A DNA stretch of 64,000 bases, taken from contig NC_019863.2 in assembly GCF_002234675.1 (NCBI RefSeq), positions 619,109-683,108 of the forward strand. The letters run 5' to 3'. Below are positions 57,590 through 64,000 of this stretch, one piece after another. The notes beneath the pieces are model-generated. The model saw only the letters and a program-made list of their open reading frames with translations, searched no databases and was not told the DNA's origin. The first letter of the stretch is position 1. Each line of letters begins with the position of its first letter. Source of the stretch: Oryzias latipes. Taxonomy: Eukaryota; Chordata; Actinopteri; Beloniformes; Adrianichthyidae. The position numbers were made by a program, and so were the translations under genes.

Positions 57590-60500
57590 GCGTAAAAGCT
57601 GGAGGTTAACAATGCTGTTGTAATTTTAGTTAACGTTTATGCTCCTAATGTTGGGAGTGAAAGTACAAATTTTTGGAAAAAAATAAAGACACGTCATCAA
57701 AATGTCTACAATAGTTCATAAAGAATGACATTATTAGCATGAACTGAGGAATCTAAAGGCACACGATGATCCTGATATTGGGCAACAGGCAGCTCTCCGC
57801 GTGCTCCGTTTCACCTGGCAGACAGAGCCCACACCACCCCTCCCCTTTCGTTGTCGCTCACGCAGCCGCCCGTGACAGGGGACAGGAGCTGCACAGATGG
57901 GAATTCACAGGTTTCAGGCTGTTACAAACTGTGATATAACAGACAATAGGAAACCAATAGTGGACCAGATTTATTTCCAAGCACTGAGCTGCTGTCACCA
58001 CGCCCCCACGTGAAATTTGCGCACCGGACAATTGCCCGTATTACCTGTGCCTAAAACCGCCACCACCGTGCGCCTCCCCTGGCATCGCTGGCGCGCCCCA
58101 CTATTCTAGAAACACTGGGCTAAGGGGTTTGCTCAGTTTTGGAAGACTGGTGTCTGAGGCTCAGGGAGGTGTTCTCCTTACCATTGTTTGTTTTTGGCCG
58201 CAAATATACGACCCGAAGGAAACATGTGCACACCATTCTCAATTTTATTTTTGCAACAGCAAAACTTGCTATCTGGTTAAACAAGGAAAAATCGGTTACT
58301 CTCTGTTGGTTGTGTGGATGTTCCCTTTATGTTTTTTTCTCTTCTGAAAAGTCGTGTGAATGTTGAATTTGCTTATTTCAAGTTGATTGACGACCTTCAA
58401 AAGTTCATAAGTATGTGGGCTCTGGAGGGAGTTCTGTGTACTATCGGGGAGGATAATAACATCGTGTTCCAATTCTAACGGATAACAAGCTACATACATT
58501 TTTTTTTTTTTTTTGTTGCTCCGCAATGGGGTACCTTTTATGTCTTATTTTTCTTTTAATGTACAGTGTGTTTTTATTTTAATGTGATTTATTAAAGTTT
58601 TGTAAAAATCAAAAAATCTTTCTTTCTTGCACTGCATGCTGGGAGATTGGTTGTGTCGATGACAGCATGGACAGTTTGAGAGTTTGACAAAGTTTGTGTG
58701 GTTCAGTGATTCTTCTTTTTTTTAACTATTTTTTAACTATTCGGTAACAGTTAAAGGCTGCAAAAGTTAAAAGTTCCAAAAGGTTGAAAATGAAGAAATA
58801 GAATGAAATGTTGACGTAGTTATGACTGGGTGTGTGTGGATGATCTCTTTACTGTTGTTTCCTTCACTTTTTCTCCTTTCCTATCTCTCTATGCTTAAAG
58901 TTAGGGCGGGCTCTTGAAATATTAATGTTGGGAGAGATACAGAAAAGATGTTGATTGATGTTGGTTGATGTTTGTCGGCTTAATAATCCCCAAACCAGAC
59001 AATACACGTGGGCCAGGAATATGGGTGGGAATTTGAGCCTCGCTAGACTGGACAGATTTGATCTCACAAGCAGTTTTAGGAACAAGGTTTATGGATGTTC
59101 CATTTATCCGGTTGCCGTTAGTGATCATGATATGATTACACTAGACTTACACCTTGGATCCATCTTCTGAAGGAAGTTCATACTGGCATTTTAATGTGAA
59201 GCTTCTACTAGATAAATTTTTTTGTGAGAACTTTGAGTTTTTTGGGAGCTTTGGAGATGTAGAAGATCTGATTTTATTTCTGTTAGCCAGTGATGGGAGG
59301 TGGGTAAAGCACAAATACGGGTTTTCTGTCAGCAGTATACAAGTAATTTCACAGTTACAACAACTAAGAGAGTACTATCTGCTTTGGAAAAAGAAAACAC
59401 TTGTTCAACTCACAGTGCTTCACAAGGTCAATTACTTAAGAGCAGACAGGGTGCACTAAGTTTTTTTCTCCGTTAAAGGTTTAAGGGAGCTTTAGTTCTA
59501 GCTCGTTTTACAGGCATTAGAGACATGGCTGCTCCCACATCTCTCTCTTTCAAACTGGAGAAATCTTTTTCTAAGAAAAGCAGATGGTCTGTCTACACCT
59601 CCATGATGGGACTGTTACTACGAGTCCAGCTGCTATGAGAACTCTTGCGATTGATTTTTACAGCTGCCTCTTCGGACAAGAAGATTGCGACAGCAATTGT
59701 GTGGATCAGCTGCTGGAGGGACTCCAACGACTGAGTGATACAGACAGGGAAATCAGCCAGCAGGATGGTCTGCTGGCTGATTTTTAACAAACACTTCTGG
59801 GCCCGGATCTACAAGAGGTGTACAAGGATTGCTCAAAGACTGGATTGTTACCTTTCTCATGTCGTCACGCCGTTGTCTCTCTTCTTCCTAAAAAAGGGGA
59901 ATAAATCTCCTGAAAATCTGGAGAACGCTTGTTTTGGTCTGTACAGACTATAAGTTGCTTTCTAAGGTCCCGTCCATTAGACTTAAGAATGTTTCGGGTG
60001 TGATCATTCACAGAGATCAGTCATATTATCTGCCGGACCGATCTATTGTAGGCAATCTTGTACGTGATTTATTTGATATTTGTAAACACTGTGACACCTC
60101 AATTGGACTGTTATCTTTAGATCAGGAGAAAGCTTTCGATAGAGTTGATCATTCTGATTTATTTACTCCCTTGAGAGCTTTTGGTTTTGGAAAGTTTTTT
60201 TTACTTCTTTGTTGGCTCTTCTGTACAAGGATGATTTTTGTTTAGTCAAGTTTGGTGGCCGACTGAGCAGTCCTGTTATGGTTCAGAGAGCGATTAGACA
60301 GGGATGTCCCCTTTCTGGCAAACTTTACGCTATAGCCATTGAACCCTTTCTACCCCGGCGTACAGGGTTGATGTTACCAGAAATGTCCCACAAGCCATCT
60401 GTTGTGGTGTCTGCACATGCAGATGATGTGATTGTTATTGTTCAGCATCAGGGAGATGTTGATTCCATGTGTAATGTTCTGGATTTATTCCAAAAAGCTT

Positions 60501-61010
60501 CTGCGGCTAAGTTGAACTGTAGTAAGAGCACAGCTCTATTGTTGGGAAGTTGGTCAGGCAGGCGCCACGTTGCCTCTTCTGCCTGGGAATCGGAGGGGAT
60601 GGCGTTTTTAGGAATTTAGACATTTTTAGGCAGTGACGGTTTTCAAAAAAAGAATTAAGAGGGTGTCAAGGAGAGAGTGTGTGCCAGACTGTGTAAATGG
60701 AAATACCTGCTATCTCAGCTTTCCTTCAGGGGTAGAGTTCTTGTTGTCAATAACTTGGTTGACTCGACCTGCCTCATCACTGCAATTCAAAAAACTTTGG
60801 TGGATTTCTTTTGGTCTGGTCTAGCTAACCTAAGGTCAAAGTTGAGAGATGTGGGCTGTGTGATGCTTGGACATGTCCTGCAGACTCCTGTTCCTGAGCT
60901 TTCTGCTTTGAATGGAATACAATCTCTCAGAACACTGCACAATCTTGTGAAAGAGATCTGTCTCTCCTTGCCTGTGTCCTCTCAAGCCTACGTGATGGAT
61001 CCTACTGCAT
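57590..61010 (+). mobile_element. L1/Tx1-like LINE ORF2 relic
   Basis: Scattered frames in the order of an L1-type ORF2: endonuclease VNVYAPNVGS (57625), RLDRFDLTSSFRNKVYG (59045) and VSDHDMITLDLHLG (59120), then reverse transcriptase LLSLDQEKAFDRVDHSDLF (60110), RQGCPLSGKLYAIAIEP (60296), AHADDVIVIVQHQGD (60414) and KLNCSKSTALLLGSW (60511), ending FRGRVLVVNNLVDS (60728). Many stops and frameshifts are present and about 400 bp near 57720-58115 look unrelated. It resembles Tx1-type elements of fish. Confidence 0.75.
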
Positions 61011-61064
61011 CTGCATCGTGATGGATCTTATTGCATCCTATTGCATCCAGTGGGTGGATGGTGT

Positions 61065-61116
61065 GGATTTTGTTTTGCGGTGTCGCGGTGAACCCCGACA
61101 CTGCGAAACAAAATCC
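61065..61116. repeat. perfect-looped palindrome
   Basis: GGATTTTGTTTTGCGGTGTC and its near-exact inverse GACACTGCGAAACAAAATCC face each other around a loop of about 10 bases, giving a stem of about 20 bp with two mismatches just after the LINE relic. Confidence 0.8.
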
Positions 61117-61249
61117 CCCTGCTGGTTCATCACCGCGTGAATATTTTCTTTTTTTAATGATGACTGGTCATTAAAGGTGTTTTAAAACTCAAACTCTTTA
61201 TTTTTTCTCTTTCTCATTATTATTTTTTCTGAGAGGGGGGTGCGTAATG

Positions 61250-62600
61250 CTACTTCCTCAGGACAGTCAGGGGCATGAGTGGTGGTGCGGGACCGCTGGG
61301 CCGCTTTCTTGCTGACTGTCTCTCTGCGCTGGCGCTGTCCCGGTCTCTGTCTGCGGCTGGCTGGCCGCCCTCTGGTTTCCCGTTCGCCCTGGGAGGTGAG
61401 GCGCCTGCTACGGCTGGCTGGGGGGGCAGTCGCTCGGGGGGAACCTTCTTCTCCCGATTGTGCCCATCCGCCTGCTCCTTCCCATTCCCACCCAAACAAA
61501 TTTTGCACACATGCACATTGGGCTCCGGGAATTGGACAGGTGGGATATGCTGGGAGGGCTGACCGGCACCCACCCTCCATTCCACTTTTACTCGCATATT
61601 AGACACCTTGACTCGTCTAGGGGTCTTGGGGGGGATGGCCTGGTGGAGGGGGGCACGGTGAAACATTTGGTCTCATCTCTCACCGGTCCGCCCCCCAATT
61701 TGAACTCTAGCTTTAGACACCAGATACTGCATGTTGGCACCACACACGTAGCGAACACACACTTACACAGAGGGACCCCCGGGGTGGAGGGCTCTCCTGC
61801 TTGACCGCCCATTTTACCTGCAGCACACACATTGCACCCCCACACCACAATACACAGGTGGGATCAGGGAGGGGCGGCCGGTCTTCACCCGCCTGGTCCT
61901 CTCGGGGCAGCCTGGCGTGGGTGGATACTGTTAGCCGAGGCGGTGGCCGGGTGTGCGGTGCTGGGGGCTAGGTGGGCCGGAGGGGGCTACTGTGTAGCGA
62001 CGGGGGCGGAGGACAACCAGAAGAATGTGTGTGTGTGAGATGCATGGGTTGGGGACAGGCCTGGGGGCTACCTCGCCAGTACCCACTGGGGCTCAACCCC
62101 CCTTTTGCAGAGTGGGAAGAGCAGCGTGGGCGGGATAAGGGAGGAGGATTTGAAGAACGTGTTGGGTGAGGGGGACTGTAGAGAGTAGTGTAGTGTGGGG
62201 GGAGGTAGGGTTGGAGCTGTGTCGAGATCTTTGAGCAGCTTAGGTCAGGCGCCGGGGCTGGCCTGCGGTGACGAGGCTCCGGCTGGTGGTGGGCTGCTCC
62301 TGGGCCCTCTGGGCCCTGGCTTTGACCTTGGCTCGTGTCTCGGTGTCCAGCGCCCGGTGGCCCCAATGGCTGCCCCCCAGTACGGCCGAGTGCGCCTGTC
62401 CTGTGGCCCGGGGGTCCTGATGCTGGGCTTGCCTATGCCTCCCGGTACGGGAGGGGCCCTGTAGGGGGGCCTCCTCTGCACCTGGCTGGGTTGGTGGGCG
62501 GTCCCCCGCTGCTCGGGCTGCGTGGGTCCTGTCGCTGGGGACGCTCCGGGTCCGGGGGTCTACCCCTTTCTCATGGTCTGGTTGGTCGGGCTGGAGAGTC
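61250..62600. repeat. GC-rich repeat-like tract
   Basis: A very G+C-rich stretch, unlike all surrounding DNA, rich in CTGGCTGG- and GGGGG-type words. Several frames stay open for about 100 codons only because of composition. Its position right after the L1/Tx1-like relic and its likeness to the head of the retroposon at 34237 suggest LINE untranslated sequence. No protein was recognised. Confidence 0.4.
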
Positions 62601-62629
62601 TGTGGGACTCTGTAGCTAACTCGACTGAG

Positions 62630-62965
62630 TTAGGATTCAAACCATTGGAGTGCAGATCCTCTGATCCCGATGTCATACTCTAATCTTTGAAGTAGGATGC
62701 TGTGGTCGATAGTTTCAAAGGCTGCACTTAGGACTAACAGGACCACAATAGAGAGTAGTCCCCTTTCCGAGGCTAATAACAAGTCATTAGAGACTCTAAA
62801 TAGTGCAGTTTCAGTGCTGTGGTGTGGTCTGAATACTGACTGAAAATCTTCAAAGTGGCTATTGTCCTGTAGGTGGCAGTAAAGCATCTTAACCACAACT
62901 CTTTCTAGGATTTTTAAAATAAAAAGGGAGATTTGAAATTGGTCTATAGTTGGCCAGATTTTTCA
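62630..62965 (-). mobile_element. L2-like LINE reverse transcriptase fragment
   Basis: The minus strand reads FQSVFRPHHSTETALFRVSN, then DLLLASERGLLSIVVLLVLS and AAFETIDHSILLQRLEYDIG. This is the fingers/palm region of L2/Rex1-type reverse transcriptases (FRPHHSTETAL, LDLSAAFDTIDH). The motif-A Asp in DLSAAFD reads Val-Leu-Ser and Phe-Glu here, so the core is mutated. Confidence 0.8.
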
Positions 62966-63049
62966 AATCTGCTGAGGACATACAGGAAACGTTTGATCTC
63001 TGTCATTGACAACCAGGGTTACAATGCAAAGTTTTGAGGTAAACTTTAT

Positions 63050-63840
63050 CTACGATGAGCAATACAGATCTCTCAACTTTTTTAAGGGGCCCCCAGTTCA
63101 GCTACCAAGTGTTGGAGTTCACCCTGGTGGACGAGAGGATCACGTACCTTCGCCTTTCGAATGGGGGAGAGGTCTCTGACTGCCGAACATCAGTTTGGAG
63201 TAGCCGACCTGCTTGGTGTCTCTCGAAGGGGTACTTCATAGTGCCCTAATGGGGGACTTAATTGTCCTGCTGTGGAGCTTCAATGCAATGACAGTGGCAC
63301 CTAGAGGGGCGTGATTGGTACGAATGGCCTTTTATGATCTGAACCCGAGGAGGGTTTTGTTGTTGGACTTTTGTGTTGGACGTGGCATCAGGATACCCTA
63401 GAGGCAGGAGCTCAAGCATCGACTTAGTTGTCATTTTTGGTGACCTACGGCCATGTGTCTTGAAGACTCGGGTAACGAGAGAGGCAGAGCTGTCCACCGA
63501 TCCATACCTGGTGGTGAGCTGGATTTGTTGGCGGGGAAGGAGGCCGGAAAGACTTTGCAGCTCTCTGCACCTAAACACACTGTGAAGGTCTGCTGGGAAC
63601 GTCTTGCTGAGCCCTCCGTCAGGGAAGTCTTTTACTCCCACATCAAGCCGAGCTTCATACAGGTACAGAGGGAGGTTGGTGACATTGAGTCCGTATGGAG
63701 CTGAGGTTGCAAGGTCACTGGTGCCAGTCGTGGCGGTAATCCCAGAACCCGGTGTTGTCTAGTAAGGGATGTCGTCAAGCTGAAGAAAGACTCCTACAAA
63801 CTCTGGTTGGCTTGTGGGACTGTAGAGTCAGTTTAGTTCT
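63050..63840 (+). mobile_element. RTE-like LINE endonuclease fragment
   Basis: Frames include YQVLEFTLVDERITYLRLS, MGDLIVLLWSFNA (mutated from the LLGDFNA endonuclease motif), DLNPRRVLLLDFC, DLRPCVLKTRVTREAELSTD, VCWERLAEPSVREVF and REVGDIESVWS. This is the apurinic-endonuclease part and linker of an RTE-type LINE common in fish. Stops and frameshifts are present. The remaining 160 bp of the window show no feature. Confidence 0.75.
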
Positions 63841-64000
63841 CCTTCAAGGTTTGTGTTTGTTAACAGCCAAACATCCATGAATTTGGTCCAAGTCATCTTT
63901 CTAACTGAAACACTTTTCTAAGAACGTCTGGATTATTTTTTATGTTAAACTAAAGAAGAAGTAATAACAACATTTAAGAAACAGGATTAAGGTGAACAAA

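Noticed and set aside
61250-62366. Several 90- to 140-codon ORFs in the GC-rich tract
   Set aside because: Low-complexity Gly/Pro/Arg/Ala composition in every frame and both strands; stops are rare because of base composition.

Overview
The window is genomic DNA from a ray-finned fish. Genes have many short exons with GT-AG introns, the recognisable proteins are vertebrate ones, and the repeats are typical of teleosts: tRNA-derived SINEs, RTE-, L2- and L1/Tx1-like LINEs, hAT, piggyBac, Harbinger and pogo remnants, and a gypsy gag-pol relic. A percomorph fish, possibly medaka-like, is my guess, but the sequence alone does not fix the species. There are no operons, CRISPR arrays or free-standing RNA genes.

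Layout of the genes. Bases 1493-6169 (+) hold the 3' half of sfi1 (centrin-binding centriole protein). Bases 6463-17746 (+) hold a complete 17-exon two-lobe transferrin-family gene whose iron-binding residues look largely lost. Bases 19175-21130 (+) hold sirt4. Bases 25153-25938 (-) hold a single-exon C1orf74/UPF0739-like gene. tomm6 (-, 26263-27771) and uqcc2 (+, 27908-30359) are head to head, with 136 bp between start codons. tspo (-) lies at 31590-32955. Bases 38281-47208 (-) hold nol8, and head to head with it the 5' part of cenpp (+, 48095-52276) begins; the rest of cenpp is not visible. Four of these genes in 14 kb (sirt4, tomm6, uqcc2, tspo) encode mitochondrial proteins.

Layout of the repeats. 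Intron 4 of the transferrin-like gene carries a 3.4-kb hAT-like element. A 19-bp minisatellite has expanded inside its transposase-like region and was then interrupted by one SINE insertion that has been amplified with it. A tspo intron carries a terminal-inverted-repeat element filled by a 28-bp tandem array. Bases 53-64 kb are a graveyard of transposons: a LINE split by a Harbinger element with a readable 3-bp target duplication, an L1/Tx1-like ORF2 relic, and L2 and RTE fragments.

I found no convincing new multi-gene system. The most interesting items are the ligand-poor transferrin paralogue, the transposon-seeded minisatellite with its embedded SINE, and the shared tomm6/uqcc2 promoter region. 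Exon borders were read by eye from splice signals and reading phase and may be off by a few bases.
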